Positions 8,584-17,944 are shown, numbered from the stretch's first letter. The stretch is DNA of 64,000 bases from Paracoccus sigandri (GCF_003709565.1 NZ_QNRC01000021.1:1-64000), one strand, 5' to 3'. Translations and numbers: made by a program. The notes: generated from the sequence alone by a model not told the origin.

Positions 8584-8727
8584 GCATTGCTCTGTTGACG
8601 GTTCTCATCGCGCCGTCTTGCCGAATCTGCAGATGCGCCGCGCGACGCCCCGGCAAGGACCCTTACCTTCCGCGACATCGGCGCCTATCCTGCGCCGGAA
8701 CTGCCGCCCTGATCCGAAAGGTTTCCG

Positions 8728-9384
8728 ATGAACTGGCTTGCCCCTGTCGACGCCTATTGCGAACGGACCGGCCCCGACTACTGGTCCGAGCCGATCAATG
8801 CGCTGACCAACCTCGCCTTCCTGATCGCCGCCCTGGTCCTGTGGCCGCGGCTGAGAGGGCCAGAGATGGCGATGGGCCGGGCGCTGGCGGCGGTGTTGTT
8901 CGTGATCGGCATCGGCTCCTGGCTGTTCCACACCCATGCCAACCAGCTGACCGGGCTGATGGACGTGCTGCCGATCCTCGCTTTCATCCTGCTCTATGTC
9001 TTCGCCGCCACCCGCGACTATTTCGGCGCGCGCCCCTGGATCGCCGCCCTGGTGACGGCGGGCTTCATCCCCTATGCCGCCGCGACGGTGCCGATCTTCG
9101 CGATGATCCCCGGCCTCGGCTCCTCGGCCAGCTATGCGCCGGTGCCGCTGCTGATCCTGATCTATGCGGCGCTGCTGCGCAGACGCCTGCCGGAAACGGC
9201 GCGCGGCCTTGCCATCGGCGCGGGGATCCTGATCGCATCGCTGACCTTCCGCACGCTGGACCAGCCGCTCTGCGGCGCCCTGCCCTTCGGCACGCATTTC
9301 CTGTGGCATGTGCTGAACGCGGTGATGCTGGGCTGGATGATCGAGGTCTGGCGCCGGCACCGGCTGGGATCGGCCAGCGCCTGA
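8728..9384 (+). CDS. ceramidase-family (CREST superfamily) membrane protein
   Basis: 218 residues with about seven hydrophobic segments. The opening MNWLAPVDAYCERTGPDYWS and the motifs EPINALTNLAFL, GIGSWLFHTHA and the late HFLWHVLNA place it in the alkaline ceramidase/PAQR-like CREST superfamily, which uses conserved His, Asp and Ser residues to bind zinc within the membrane. The bacterial substrate is unknown. It stands alone downstream of the IS remnant and is intact, unlike the genes on either side. Confidence 0.8.
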   Translation: MNWLAPVDAYCERTGPDYWSEPINALTNLAFLIAALVLWPRLRGPEMAMGRALAAVLFVIGIGSWLFHTHANQLTGLMDVLPILAFILLYVFAATRDYFGARPWIAALVTAGFIPYAAATVPIFAMIPGLGSSASYAPVPLLILIYAALLRRRLPETARGLAIGAGILIASLTFRTLDQPLCGALPFGTHFLWHVLNAVMLGWMIEVWRRHRLGSASA

Positions 9385-9393
9385 CCCGTGGCG

Positions 9394-9720
9394 TCACAGA
9401 CTATGGAGCCCCGTCTCCAGCCCGCCCTCGCCCGTGGCCAGGACCCTGGCGCCAGCCAGTCGGGTGTCACCTCGGCGAAACGGATCGTGCCGGTGCGGTC
9501 GATCGGCAGGATCGCCGGCATCGGCAATTCCCAGGTGCCGGCGCCGGTGGTCGTTGGCAGGTCCGAGCCGCAGGCGCTGGCAAGAGCCTCGGCATCCGGA
9601 AGGTCATGCCAAGCGCCAGCGCGTTGTCGGGATCGCTGGCGATGGTCAGGCCCGGATCATACCGCGTCCCGATGGCCTCCCGGCCGCTGCGCCATGCGGG
9701 TGATATGCGACAGGTTGAAA
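9394..9720 (-). pseudogene. frameshifted 3' part of a peroxiredoxin-like (AhpC/TSA) gene
   Basis: Reading the minus strand in three stretches reconstructs the C-terminal third of a redoxin. One frame gives LTIASDPDNALALGMTFRMP. A second gives SACGSDLPTTTGAGTWELPM and DRTGTIRFAEVTPDWLA. A third gives the natural end VLATGEGGLETGLHSL before TGA at 9394-9396. At least two frameshifts separate them, and the thioredoxin-fold N-terminus with the peroxidatic Cys is absent. Confidence 0.65.
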
Positions 9721-9785
9721 TTCGCATCCGGCCAGGCGCCCAGGTGCGGTTTTCCGTCCGCACCCATCCCGGCGCCTCGATCAGA

Positions 9786-10628
9786 TCAGGGTTTTCTGGA
9801 ATTCGGGGCATAGCCAAGCTGCGGGCCCTCGCGCGGGTCGCGCAGCTTGGCGACCCATCGCGGATCGCCCAGCAAGGCCCGGCCGATCGCGATCAGGTCG
9901 AACTCTCCCGCCGCCATCAGGGCGGGAACGGTGCCGATGCCGGTGCTTTCGGCCGGCGTCGCCGCGCCGCGAATATAGGGCGCCTGAAGCCCGACCGAGC
10001 CCACCGCGATCACCGGCAGGCCGAACAGCTGCCGCGTCCAGCCCGCCAGGGTCAGGGGCGAGCCGTCGAAACCCGGCTCGTGATAGCGCCGGGTCGAGAC
10101 GTGGAAGGCCGTCAGGCCCGCATCGACCACGGGCTGCAGCGCCGCGCGCAATTCGTCGGGCGTGGTCCAGGGCCGCGCGTCGTAATGCCCGCCCTTCCAT
10201 TGCGAGAAGCGCAGGATCACCGGATAGTCCGGCCCGACCGTCGGGTCGGACCAGTGGCTTTGATAGAGGTCGATGTAATCGGTCTGCAGCCGCGCCAGCG
10301 AACCCTCGACCGCCTGCTCGATCCATGTCGCCGACAGGTCGACCCTGCCCTGGCCGATATCCGAGCCGACCTTGGTGACGACATGCACCCTGTCGCGATT
10401 GCCCCGCGCCTTCAGCCAGCACCCGATGATCTTCTCGCTTTCGCCGTCATTGCCCGGCACCCAGCACGAATAGACATCCGCCGTGTCCGGCGCGGCGAAG
10501 CCCTGATCGACGAAGGCATCGAAAATCGCGAAGGAGGTGGCTTCGTCCGCCGTCCAGCCGGCGGTGTTCGTGCCCAGGACAAGCGGCGCGATGTGAAGAT
10601 CGGTCTGGCCCAGCTGGCGAAGCGTCAT
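9786..10628 (-). CDS. chimera of an aldo/keto reductase N-half and an Old Yellow Enzyme C-half
   Basis: 280 residues from the ATG at 10628. Residues 1 to about 131 are an aldo/keto reductase: opening MTLRQLGQTDLHIAPLVLGT, with the full catalytic tetrad Asp48, Tyr53, Lys86 and His125 (LYQSHW). From about residue 132 the protein becomes the C-terminal half of an NADH:flavin oxidoreductase: GPDYPVILRFSQW, then the FMN-phosphate segments IAVGSVGL and AIGRALLGDP. The joint lies near 10236 and keeps the frame. Both halves of the parent barrels are missing, so this is most likely a deletion fusion in a decaying region, although the frame has stayed open for 843 bases. A working enzyme is not expected. 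Confidence 0.75.
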   Translation of the reverse strand: MTLRQLGQTDLHIAPLVLGTNTAGWTADEATSFAIFDAFVDQGFAAPDTADVYSCWVPGNDGESEKIIGCWLKARGNRDRVHVVTKVGSDIGQGRVDLSATWIEQAVEGSLARLQTDYIDLYQSHWSDPTVGPDYPVILRFSQWKGGHYDARPWTTPDELRAALQPVVDAGLTAFHVSTRRYHEPGFDGSPLTLAGWTRQLFGLPVIAVGSVGLQAPYIRGAATPAESTGIGTVPALMAAGEFDLIAIGRALLGDPRWVAKLRDPREGPQLGYAPNSRKP

Positions 10629-10639
10629 GATCTCGCTCT

Positions 10640-11325
10640 CTCTTCCGAGGGGTCCGGCTGGGGTGGTCGTCGCCGGCCTTCCTGCCCTCGCCCGGCCGCA
10701 TCCGGGATGCGTTTCTGCGCGCCGCAAACCAGGGCCATGCCAATGCCACGCTCTGGAAACATGTCGCCGCCAGCCCGTGGCGGGTGTTCGCCGCGCTTCC
10801 GTGCACCATGGCGGTCGGGGTGCCCATCGGCCTGCTATCGCCAGGTCGCGGATCGGCCGGGGGATCCTCGATCCGCTGGTCGAGTTCATCCGGCCGCTGC
10901 CGCCCCTGGCCTATCTGCCGCTGATCCTCATCTGGTTCGGAATCGGCGAGACCTCGAAAGTGCCGGTCATCGGCATCGCCATGCTGGCGCCGATCGTGAT
11001 CTCGACCGCCTCGGGCATCCGCGCCGCCCGCGCCTTCGGCACCGGCCCCTGGCAGCTGATCCGCGAGGCGATGTTTCCGGCCGCCCCGCCCTCGATCCCG
11101 ACCGGCATCCGCATCGCGCTGGGGGCGGGCCGGACCACGCTGGTCGCCGCCGAACTGGTCGCCGCGACGCGCGGGCTGGGCTGCATGATCCAGTCCGCCG
11201 CGCAATTCCTGGTCACCGACATGGTCCTCGCGGGCATTCCGGTCATATCTGTGCTGGCGGCGGTTTCGGAACTGGTCCTGCGCCTGCCGGAGCGCCGCTT
11301 TCCGCCCCGGATCGGCAAGCACTGA
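10640..11325 (+). pseudogene. tauC: broken taurine/sulfonate-type ABC permease
   Basis: Resembles TauC/SsuC inner-membrane permeases. The 5' part is in one frame (DAFLRAANQGHANATLWKHV, then CTMAVGVPIGLL). The rest is in another (ILDPLVEFIRPLPPLAYLPL, IWFGIGETSK, ELVAATRGLGCMIQSAAQFL) up to TGA at 11325. A frameshift lies near 10830-10860, the start codon is lost at the junction with the chimera, and about 20 residues ahead of the EAA loop are missing. Taurine-type uptake would fit the nearby sulfonate locus, but this copy is dead. Confidence 0.75.
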
Positions 11326-11417
11326 ACAGGTCCCGATCCGCCGCCGGCCTGCTTGCACTTGCGTCCGGGCGTCTCTAGCCTGAGCCTCCACGCCCCAGCC
11401 TCAGGAGACGTCGCCCG

Positions 11418-11996
11418 GTGGAAGCCCTTATCGAACACTATCTGGGCAATCCGCTGATACTGGCCGCGCTGCTGTTCCTGGCGAATTTCGTCATGGAGGA
11501 AGGCGCGATCGTCGCCGGCGCGGCGCTGGCCGCGGCCGGAGAGATCGGCACCGGGCTGGCCCTGGTCGCGCTGGTCAGCGGGAACATCGTCAGCGACTGG
11601 GCGCTTTACGGGATCGGCGCATTGGCGGGCAGCAGCCCCCTTGTGCGCCGCTGGGTCGACGGGGCGATGCTGGCGCGGGGACGGCGGCTGCTGGATCGCG
11701 GGGTCCTGCCGGCGGCGCTGCTGGCGCGGCTGCTGCCGCCGGTCTTCATGGCCAGCGGTTTCGTGCGCGTCGATTTCCGCCGCTTCGCGATCGTGAACGG
11801 CGTGGTGGCGGCGGTCTATACGGTGGCGCTGTTCTTCGGGGCCTTCGGGCTGAACCTCGTCCTGTTCGACCTGCTGGGCAACTGGGCCTGGCTGGTCGTG
11901 GCGGGGCTGGTGGTCGCGGCCGTCTGGCTGAGCCACCGTTTCACGGTCTATTACTTCGCCTCGGACAAGGACGAGGAGGACGGGTCGGCCGGCTGA
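11418..11996 (+). CDS. DedA-family membrane protein
   Basis: 192 residues. GTG start with AGGAG about 11 bases upstream. The VTT/DedA pattern is clear: several hydrophobic helices, the re-entrant motif NFVMEEGAIVAGAALAAAG, GNIVSDWALYGIG, and the Arg-bearing ALLARLLPPVFMASGFVRVD segment. DedA proteins act in the inner membrane, and some translocate or recycle the undecaprenyl-phosphate carrier. The acidic C-terminal tail (SDKDEEDGSAG) overlaps, tail to tail, the 3' end of the opposing hydrolase gene by 46 bases. Confidence 0.85.
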   Translation: MEALIEHYLGNPLILAALLFLANFVMEEGAIVAGAALAAAGEIGTGLALVALVSGNIVSDWALYGIGALAGSSPLVRRWVDGAMLARGRRLLDRGVLPAALLARLLPPVFMASGFVRVDFRRFAIVNGVVAAVYTVALFFGAFGLNLVLFDLLGNWAWLVVAGLVVAAVWLSHRFTVYYFASDKDEEDGSAG

Positions 11997-12916
11997 GGCG
12001 GCGCCCCGCCATCGCCGATCACGCAATCCAGCGCCGCGCGCAAAAGCTCGGCATGGGTCCAGGGCAGGAAATGGTCGGCATCCTCGATCAGGATCACCCG
12101 TGGTCCGGGATCCCTGGGCAGATGCGCCTGCAGGAAGGGCACGTTATCCGGCGGCACCAGGGTATCGGCCAGGCCCTGAACGATGGTGACGGGCGCGGTG
12201 ACACGCCCCAGATCGGCGGCCAGATCCTCAAGCCCCGGCTGCAGGTTCATCAGCTCTGCATTGGCATTGGCCAGTTCGGCGGGCAGAAGCCGGGCGAAGA
12301 AATCCAGCGCGGCCAGCTGCTGCAGCGGGTGGGTTTCTTCCAGCTGCGGATCGGCGGCGGCGCCGATCAGCAGGACACCCGCCACCCGGTCGGGATGATC
12401 GGCGGCAAGCCGCAGCGCGACCGGGCCGCCATAGGAATAGCCGACCAGAACCGCCGGCCGGGTGCCGGCCGTCAGAAGCGGCGCCACGGCGGCGGCCTGG
12501 CCGGCCAGTTCGGTCTCGGGCTCTTCCCCGCTGGCGCCGAAGCCGGGGCGGTCCACGGCCATGTGATACTGCCCGGCCGGAACGTCCAGCAGGAACCTGT
12601 CCCATTCCTCGGCGGTGCCGGGACTGCCATGCAGGAAGATCACCCGCCGCCCGCCGGGCTGGCCGGCCGCCAGATATCCCAGATATGCCTGCCCGTCCTC
12701 GCGCGCCAGCCGCATCCGCCGCACCGTGCGGTCCTGTTCCTCGGGCCAGGCGTCGTCGGGCTCCAGCCCCAGGCCGGTGATGGCCGAGAACTGTTCGCGC
12801 AGCGGCTGGAACGGCTCCAGCACGAAGCCGAGCGCCTCTTCGGCCAGCGTCTGTTCCGGCGCGGGAATCACGATGGTTTCGCCGGGGGGCTGGCAGATGG
12901 GCAGGTCGGGGATCAT
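11951..12916 (-). CDS. alpha/beta hydrolase
   Basis: 321 residues from the ATG at 12916, which has AGGAGCC upstream. Alpha/beta-hydrolase features in order: the oxyanion strand VIFLHGSPGTAEEW, DRPGFGAS, the nucleophile elbow GYSYGG (Ser), the acid in GLADTLVPP (Asp) and the catalytic His in DADHFLPW. An N-terminal extension of about 75 residues precedes the barrel, and no signal peptide is visible. The substrate cannot be told from sequence. The 3' end overlaps the convergent DedA gene. Confidence 0.85.
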   Translation of the reverse strand: MIPDLPICQPPGETIVIPAPEQTLAEEALGFVLEPFQPLREQFSAITGLGLEPDDAWPEEQDRTVRRMRLAREDGQAYLGYLAAGQPGGRRVIFLHGSPGTAEEWDRFLLDVPAGQYHMAVDRPGFGASGEEPETELAGQAAAVAPLLTAGTRPAVLVGYSYGGPVALRLAADHPDRVAGVLLIGAAADPQLEETHPLQQLAALDFFARLLPAELANANAELMNLQPGLEDLAADLGRVTAPVTIVQGLADTLVPPDNVPFLQAHLPRDPGPRVILIEDADHFLPWTHAELLRAALDCVIGDGGAPPQPADPSSSSLSEAK

Positions 12917-12998
12917 GCCTGGCTCCTGTGCAGCGGGCCGGATTGGCCCGCCGATCGATGGCACTGTCCCGCCACGCGCAACATTGCGCAAGGACCGT

Positions 12999-14096
12999 TT
13001 ACGAGCTGGGGGGATAGATCCGCCGCAACGCCTCCTGCTGGCGCTGCAGCCGGATCATGCCGCGCAGGCCCACCGGCCGGGCCCCGCGCGCCCGCATCGT
13101 GGCGCCGATGGCGAAAAGCCAGCGATACTGCCGCCACAAGGCGCGATAGGCCTGCCGCAAGGTGCCGTCGCCGGCCCAGAAATGCAGCATCTCGGCACCG
13201 GCGCCATTCAGTTCCAGGATCCTGAAATCGCGGGCGGCGCCCAGGTCCTCGGGGCTGCGGAAGCGGATGTCGAAGCGGCCGAAATGGAAATCCGGTATCT
13301 CGCGCGAGATCTCGTCGATCAGCGCCTCCAGCTGCGGCGTCACCAGCGGCAGCGCGTCGCGATAGACCGCGCCCAGCCTGGCGCTGCGGGCATTGGTCAG
13401 GACGTGGAAGGCGCCGGGGCCGGGCACGGTCTCCCAGCTTTCGGGATGGCGGCCGCGATAGATGGCGCTGTTCGGACGCAGGACCTTGTCGGCCTGGACC
13501 AGCTGGGCCACGCTGCGCCGTCCGTCGCCGATCACATGGGGCGGATAGACGAAGGCCATCGAGACGATACGGCCCCGCGCCTGGTCCGGGTGGCGCAGAT
13601 AGAAGATCCCCGCCTCGCCGGGCAGGTCGACCAGTTCCTGCAACAGGACCGCGGCACCCGGCGGCTGCACCGCCAGATAGGCCGCCAGGTCCTCGGCACG
13701 CTGGATCAGCCGGACGCCCCAGCCCTGATAGCCGCGATCGGGCTTGGCGACGACCGGGAAGTCCAGCCCGGCCTCGGCCATCGCGGCCAGCGCGCAATCG
13801 AGAGGGGCGTCGGCATCGCATTGCAGGCAGGCGAAACGCGCCAGCTGCGCCCTGCCCAACGGCCCGAACAGATCCAGCCCCTGCGATTTGCTTTCGCCCC
13901 ACAGCCCGCCCGCCTCCATCGCCGGATTGGCGGCGCTGGGAAGCGTCAGGCTGCGATAGCGGATCGCCAGCGCCAGCCACATCAGCGCGGGCAGCAGGTA
14001 GAACAGCCGTTCCGGGATGTGACGCTTGAAGGCGGGATAACGCTCTCCCGCGGGTGGACGGAGCTGGGGAGAAGCGGCGTGAGGCGTAGAGGTCAA
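12999..14096 (-). CDS. ATP-grasp-type protein of unknown substrate
   Basis: About 365 residues if translation begins at the TTG at 14096; the start is uncertain and a downstream Met (in MWLALAIRYRS) is an alternative. The first 60 residues include a hydrophobic stretch (RLFYLLPALMWLALAI). The rest shows ATP-grasp signatures: VVAKPDRGYQGWGVRLI (nucleotide-binding Lys and glycine loop), AAVLLQELV, and a late acidic/Asn metal site (FGRFDIRFRS ... ILELNGAGAE). Ligases of this fold join a carboxylate to an amine or thiol. No partner gene reveals the substrate. It is followed, same strand, by the hydrolase about 80 bases downstream. Confidence 0.75.
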   Translation of the reverse strand: MTSTPHAASPQLRPPAGERYPAFKRHIPERLFYLLPALMWLALAIRYRSLTLPSAANPAMEAGGLWGESKSQGLDLFGPLGRAQLARFACLQCDADAPLDCALAAMAEAGLDFPVVAKPDRGYQGWGVRLIQRAEDLAAYLAVQPPGAAVLLQELVDLPGEAGIFYLRHPDQARGRIVSMAFVYPPHVIGDGRRSVAQLVQADKVLRPNSAIYRGRHPESWETVPGPGAFHVLTNARSARLGAVYRDALPLVTPQLEALIDEISREIPDFHFGRFDIRFRSPEDLGAARDFRILELNGAGAEMLHFWAGDGTLRQAYRALWRQYRWLFAIGATMRARGARPVGLRGMIRLQRQQEALRRIYPPSS

Positions 14097-14393
14097 TGGT
14101 CCGAATCGTCCTTCGCCGGGATCGCGGGCGGGGATCCGAACATGGCCGGGACACCCTTGCCGGAGATGCGCCCCGGCTTCCAACGCACCATCCGGAAGAA
14201 GGGGAACCATGGCGCAATTCGGCCGAAAGGTCCAGATTGGCGGGCCGGAGGCCCCATGGCATCGCGGCAGCGGCATGTCGCCCGGCCGCAGCCTCGCAGA
14301 ATTTCGGCCCATGTCGCGCGCGCCGCCGATGCAGCGGTTGATGTTCGGCGCCCTCCCCCACATCTTGAGGCCAGACAGCGATCAGGAGACGTC
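14097..14393. other. intergenic region between divergent genes
   Basis: 297 bases separating the ATP-grasp gene from yghU. No convincing small gene or palindrome was recognised. AGGAG just before 14394 is the yghU ribosome binding site. Confidence 0.5.
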
Positions 14394-15266
14394 ATGAACG
14401 ATTACACCCCGCCCCAGGTCTGGACATGGGACAAGGAAAACGGCGGCGAGTTCGCCAGCATCAACCGCCCCGTCGCCGGGCCGACGCATGACAAGGAACT
14501 GCCGGTCGGCACGCATCCCCTGCAGCTCTATTCGCTGGCCACGCCCAACGGGCAGAAGGTCACGATCCTGCTGGAGGAGCTGCTGGAAGCCGGGCATGAC
14601 GCCGAATACGACGCCTGGCTGATCCGCATCGGCGATGGCGACCAGTTCGGCAGCGGTTTCGTCGCGGTGAACCCGAATTCCAAGATCCCGGCGCTGATGG
14701 ACCGCTCGGCCACGCCGCCGCGGCGGGTGTTCGAATCCGGCGCGATCCTGCTCTACCTGGCCGAGAAGTTCGGCGCCTTCCTGCCCCGCGATCCGGCGGC
14801 GCGGACCGAGGCGCTGAACTGGCTGTTCTGGCAGATGGGCTCGGCCCCTTACCTTGGCGGCGGCTTCGGGCATTTCTATGCCTATGCGCCGGTCAAGATC
14901 GAATATGCCATCGACCGCTACACGATGGAGGTGAAGCGGCAGCTGGACGTGCTGGACCGGCATCTGGCCGATCACCGCTTCATGGCCGGCGAGGAATATT
15001 CCATCGCCGACATGGCGATCTGGCCCTGGTATGGGCGGCTGATCGCCGGCGAGGCCTATGGCGACGCGGCGACATTCCTGGATGCCGGGATCTACGGGAA
15101 TGTCCGGCGCTGGCATGACGAGATCGCCGCGCGTCCCGCCGTCCGGCGCGGGATCATGGTCAACAAGACCTCGGGCGATCCGGCCGAACAGCTGTGGGAA
15201 CGCCATGATGCGTCGGATTTCCTGACCAAGACCCAGGACAGGATCGGCGAAAAGGCCGACGGCTGA
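14394..15266 (+). CDS. yghU: YghU-type glutathione S-transferase / disulfide reductase
   Basis: 290 residues, ATG preceded by AGGAG. It matches the YghU/Nu-class GST pattern: the N-terminal signature YTPPQVWTWDKENGGEFASI, GPTHDKELPVG, a thioredoxin-like domain (LYSLATPNGQKVTILLEELL, NPNSKIPAL) and an all-helical C-terminal domain with EEYSIADMAIWPWYG. YghU binds two glutathiones per active site and reduces organic hydroperoxides and disulfides in the cytosol. The gene is monocistronic here. Confidence 0.9.
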   Translation: MNDYTPPQVWTWDKENGGEFASINRPVAGPTHDKELPVGTHPLQLYSLATPNGQKVTILLEELLEAGHDAEYDAWLIRIGDGDQFGSGFVAVNPNSKIPALMDRSATPPRRVFESGAILLYLAEKFGAFLPRDPAARTEALNWLFWQMGSAPYLGGGFGHFYAYAPVKIEYAIDRYTMEVKRQLDVLDRHLADHRFMAGEEYSIADMAIWPWYGRLIAGEAYGDAATFLDAGIYGNVRRWHDEIAARPAVRRGIMVNKTSGDPAEQLWERHDASDFLTKTQDRIGEKADG

Positions 15267-15348
15267 TCCGCACCGCGCTGGATCCCCGATGCGCCGGAAC
15301 GACCCCCGCCGGCGGCGGGGGGCGGGAAGCGGCGGGCTGACGCAGGGC

Positions 15349-16257
15349 TCACCCCCTCTGCGCCTGCCGCGCCATCTCTCGCGCCATCGCAAGGAATGCG
15401 GTGAGTCCCGCCGAGGGGTTCCTGCGGCCGGGGTAATACAGGCAGAAGCCGGGGCGCGGCGGGGTCCAGTCCTCCAGCAGGCGGATCAGGCGGCCGGCGG
15501 CGATGTCCTCGGCCACGTTCTGCTCGATGAAGAAGCCGATGCCCGCGCCCTCCAGCACGGCGGCGCGGGCGATGGCCGCCTCGTCCAGGATCAGGCGGCC
15601 GCGGACGTCGATCTGCACCACCTCGCCCTGCCGCTCGAAATACCAGCGGAACAGCTCTCGGTTCGGCAGCCGCACCCGGATGCAGTCATGCGCCAGCAGA
15701 TCGGCCGGAACCAGCGGCCGGGGCCGGCCCACCAGCCAGGCCGGCGTCGCGACGACCGCATGGCGCTGCGGCTTGCCAAGCGGCAGGGCGATCATGTCGC
15801 GGGGGACCAGGTCGGCGATGCGGATGCCCAGGTCGAAGCCTTCGGCCACGATGTCGACCAGCCGCTCCTCGGTCACCAGGTCGACCTGCATCCGGGGATG
15901 GCGGCGCAGGAAGTCCAGCACCAGGGGCGAGATGATCTCTCGCCCCGCCACCGCCGAGGCATTGATGCGCAGCATCCCCGAGGGCGTCTGGCCCTGCGCG
16001 CGCACGCTGTCCATCGCCCCGCGGATCTCGGCCAGCGCCGGCGAGACGCTTGCGACGAACTGCCGTCCGGCATCGCTCAGCGACACGCTGCGGGTGGTCC
16101 GGTTGAACAGCCGCACGCCGAGGCCCGCCTCCAGCCGGGCGATGGCATGGGACAGCGCGGTCGTCGACATGCCCAGCTCGATCGCCGCCGCCCGGAAGGA
16201 GCCCCGGCGCGCGATGGCCAGAACGGCCTCCAGATCCCTCAGCCCGGCATCCTTCAT
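15349..16257 (-). CDS. LysR-family transcriptional regulator
   Basis: 302 residues from the ATG at 16257 ([15 protein letters not shown]); an upstream in-frame ATG adds 22 residues without the usual LysR start. The HTH is at about 18-60 ([20 protein letters not shown]), followed by a type-2 periplasmic-binding effector domain. It diverges from the NTF2-like/SDR pair, which it probably controls. Closest in style to regulators of small oxidoreductase cassettes; a similar set lies at 43.0-45.3 kb. Confidence 0.9.
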   Translation of the reverse strand: MKDAGLRDLEAVLAIARRGSFRAAAIELGMSTTALSHAIARLEAGLGVRLFNRTTRSVSLSDAGRQFVASVSPALAEIRGAMDSVRAQGQTPSGMLRINASAVAGREIISPLVLDFLRRHPRMQVDLVTEERLVDIVAEGFDLGIRIADLVPRDMIALPLGKPQRHAVVATPAWLVGRPRPLVPADLLAHDCIRVRLPNRELFRWYFERQGEVVQIDVRGRLILDEAAIARAAVLEGAGIGFFIEQNVAEDIAAGRLIRLLEDWTPPRPGFCLYYPGRRNPSAGLTAFLAMAREMARQAQRG

Positions 16258-16355
16258 TGTCCCGATCCTGTCATCACCAGATGCCATCTTATCCCGCTTA
16301 TCCCGATAATGGTCGAGGCCCATGTTCCGCCTGCAAGCAACAGAAGGAACGGAAC

Positions 16356-16676
16356 ATGCAGCTTCCCGCGCCGATCAGAACCTATTTCGAGGCCCAACCC
16401 CCGCAGGATGCCCAGGCCCTGGCCGCGGCCTTCGCGCCCGATGCCGTGGTGCATGACGAACACCGGGCCCATCGCGGTCCCGAGGAAATCCTGGCCTGGT
16501 GGCAGGCGGCCAAGGCGCAGTATCGCCACAGGGCCGAGCCGCTGGACCTGACCCAAGCGGCGGGCAAGACCGTGGTCCGCGCCCGCGTCAGCGGCGATTT
16601 TCCGGGCAGCCCGGCCACGCTGACCTTCACCTTCGGCCTGGCGGGCGGCCGCATCACCGATCTGGAGATCCGCTGA
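16356..16676 (+). CDS. NTF2-like (SnoaL-type) protein
   Basis: 106 residues. AAGGA upstream of the ATG. The cone-shaped alpha+beta fold of the nuclear-transport-factor-2 superfamily is indicated by [35 protein letters not shown] and the closing strand [10 protein letters not shown]. Such proteins are small-molecule isomerases, hydrolases or binders. Its stop codon overlaps the start of the SDR gene (TGATG), so the two are translated together. Confidence 0.8.
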   Translation: MQLPAPIRTYFEAQPPQDAQALAAAFAPDAVVHDEHRAHRGPEEILAWWQAAKAQYRHRAEPLDLTQAAGKTVVRARVSGDFPGSPATLTFTFGLAGGRITDLEIR

Positions 16677-17455
16677 TGACCGGCTTTCTGACCCTGCAGG
16701 GCAAGCGCGCCTTGATCACCGGCGGCACCCAGGGCACCGGCGCCGCCACCGTGGCGCTGTTCCGGGAACTTGGCGCGCAGGTGCTGACCACGGCCCGCTC
16801 TCGCCCCGAGAACCTGCCCGAACAGATCTTCGTCGCCGCCGACCTGACCACCGCGCAGGGCTGCCAGGCCGTGGCCGAGGCCGCGCGCAGCCGGCTGGGC
16901 GGCGTCGACATCCTGGTTCATGTGCTGGGTGGATCGAGCGCGCCGGGCGGTGGCTTCGCCGCGCTGACCGACGAGGAATGGCGGAAGGAGCTGGACTGGA
17001 ACCTGCTTTCCGCCGTCCGGCTGGACCGCGCGCTCGTGCCGGGGATGGTCGCGCAGGGCGCGGGCGTGGTGATCCATGTCACCTCGATCCAGCGCCTCAT
17101 GCCGCTGCCGGGCTCGACCACCGGCTATGCGAGCGCCAAGGCCGCGCTCTCGACCTATAGCAAGAGCCTTGCGAAAGAGGTGTCGCCCCAAGGCGTGCGC
17201 GTCCTGCGCGTCGCCCCCGGCTGGATCGAGACCGAGGCCGCCATCCGCCATGCCGAGCGGCTGGCGCAGGAGGCCGGCACCGACTACGAGGGCGGCAAGC
17301 GGATCATCATGGAGGCGCTTGGCGGCATCCCCTTGGGTCGCCCCGCGCAACCGGCCGAGATCGCCAGCCTGATCGCCTTTCTCGCCTCGGATCGCGCAAG
17401 CTCCATCACCGGCGCGGAATATGTGATCGACGGGGGAACCGTCCCGACGGCGTGA
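16676..17455 (+). CDS. short-chain dehydrogenase/reductase
   Basis: 259 residues, classical SDR: cofactor motif [10 protein letters not shown] at about 16-25, the Ser of HVTSIQ, the catalytic Tyr-Lys in TGYASAKAA, and the C-terminal [10 protein letters not shown]. In the NAG-equivalent position it has VLGGSS. It is coupled to the NTF2-like gene and probably under the divergent LysR gene. The substrate is unknown. Confidence 0.9.
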   Translation: MTGFLTLQGKRALITGGTQGTGAATVALFRELGAQVLTTARSRPENLPEQIFVAADLTTAQGCQAVAEAARSRLGGVDILVHVLGGSSAPGGGFAALTDEEWRKELDWNLLSAVRLDRALVPGMVAQGAGVVIHVTSIQRLMPLPGSTTGYASAKAALSTYSKSLAKEVSPQGVRVLRVAPGWIETEAAIRHAERLAQEAGTDYEGGKRIIMEALGGIPLGRPAQPAEIASLIAFLASDRASSITGAEYVIDGGTVPTA

Positions 17456-17686
17456 GGTGCGCCTGGCTACGGCGCGCATGGCCGGACTGCATTTTGCCGA
17501 TTGCGGGCGGCAGGCGTTCGGCATGTGGGCGGGCCAGATCCCGCGCCGCCCCGACCTCCGGGCCGCCGGCCGATATGCAAGCGGTCGGGGCGATGCGGGT
17601 TTCGGCGGCCCGGCCCGGCGGCGCGATCCCGACGGCATCGGCACGTCCCGGACGGTCGCCGAGGATTTTCGGGTCGGCGATTTCGC

Positions 17687-17890
17687 CTAGCTGTCCAGCA
17701 CGAAAGTCACCATCATGTTCACCTGATACCGGCTGATCTCTCCGTTCTCGCAATCCACCTTCTGCTCCTTGACCCAGGCGCTCTTCACGTTCCGGAGCGT
17801 TTCGTTTGCACGCTGAAGCCCCTGCTTCAGGGCGTCCTCGAAGCTCGTCTCCGACACCGCGGAAATTTCGGTCACCCGTGCAACTGTCAT
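17687..17890 (-). CDS. dodecin (flavin-storage protein)
   Basis: 67 residues, full dodecin length. Family residues are clear: ARVTEISAVSETSFEDAL, RANETLRNVKSAWVKEQKV with the flavin-stacking Trp, and the closing strand YQVNMMVTFVLDS. Dodecins form a hollow dodecamer that binds and protects free flavins. SD AGGAGG before the ATG. An EcfG-type promoter lies 30-54 bases upstream, making this the left edge of the stress island. Confidence 0.93.
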   Translation of the reverse strand: MTVARVTEISAVSETSFEDALKQGLQRANETLRNVKSAWVKEQKVDCENGEISRYQVNMMVTFVLDS

Positions 17891-17919
17891 GTCTTCCTCC
17901 TTTCAGAACGAAAGCAGGC

Positions 17920-17944
17920 AATCCTTTCGCGGCGCAATTGTTCC
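17920..17944 (-). promoter_or_regulatory. EcfG-type promoter for dodecin
   Basis: GGAAC, 16 bases, GATT on the minus strand, ending 30 bases before the dodecin start. Confidence 0.6.

Noticed and set aside
8595-11378. A 927-codon plus-strand open frame
   Set aside because: It crosses several genes on both strands in the wrong frame and is composed mainly of Arg, Pro, Ala and Gly; a high-GC shadow frame.
17457-17690. A 77-codon plus frame between the SDR and dodecin genes
   Set aside because: No ribosome binding site, no family resemblance, and its composition is typical of non-coding GC-rich DNA.
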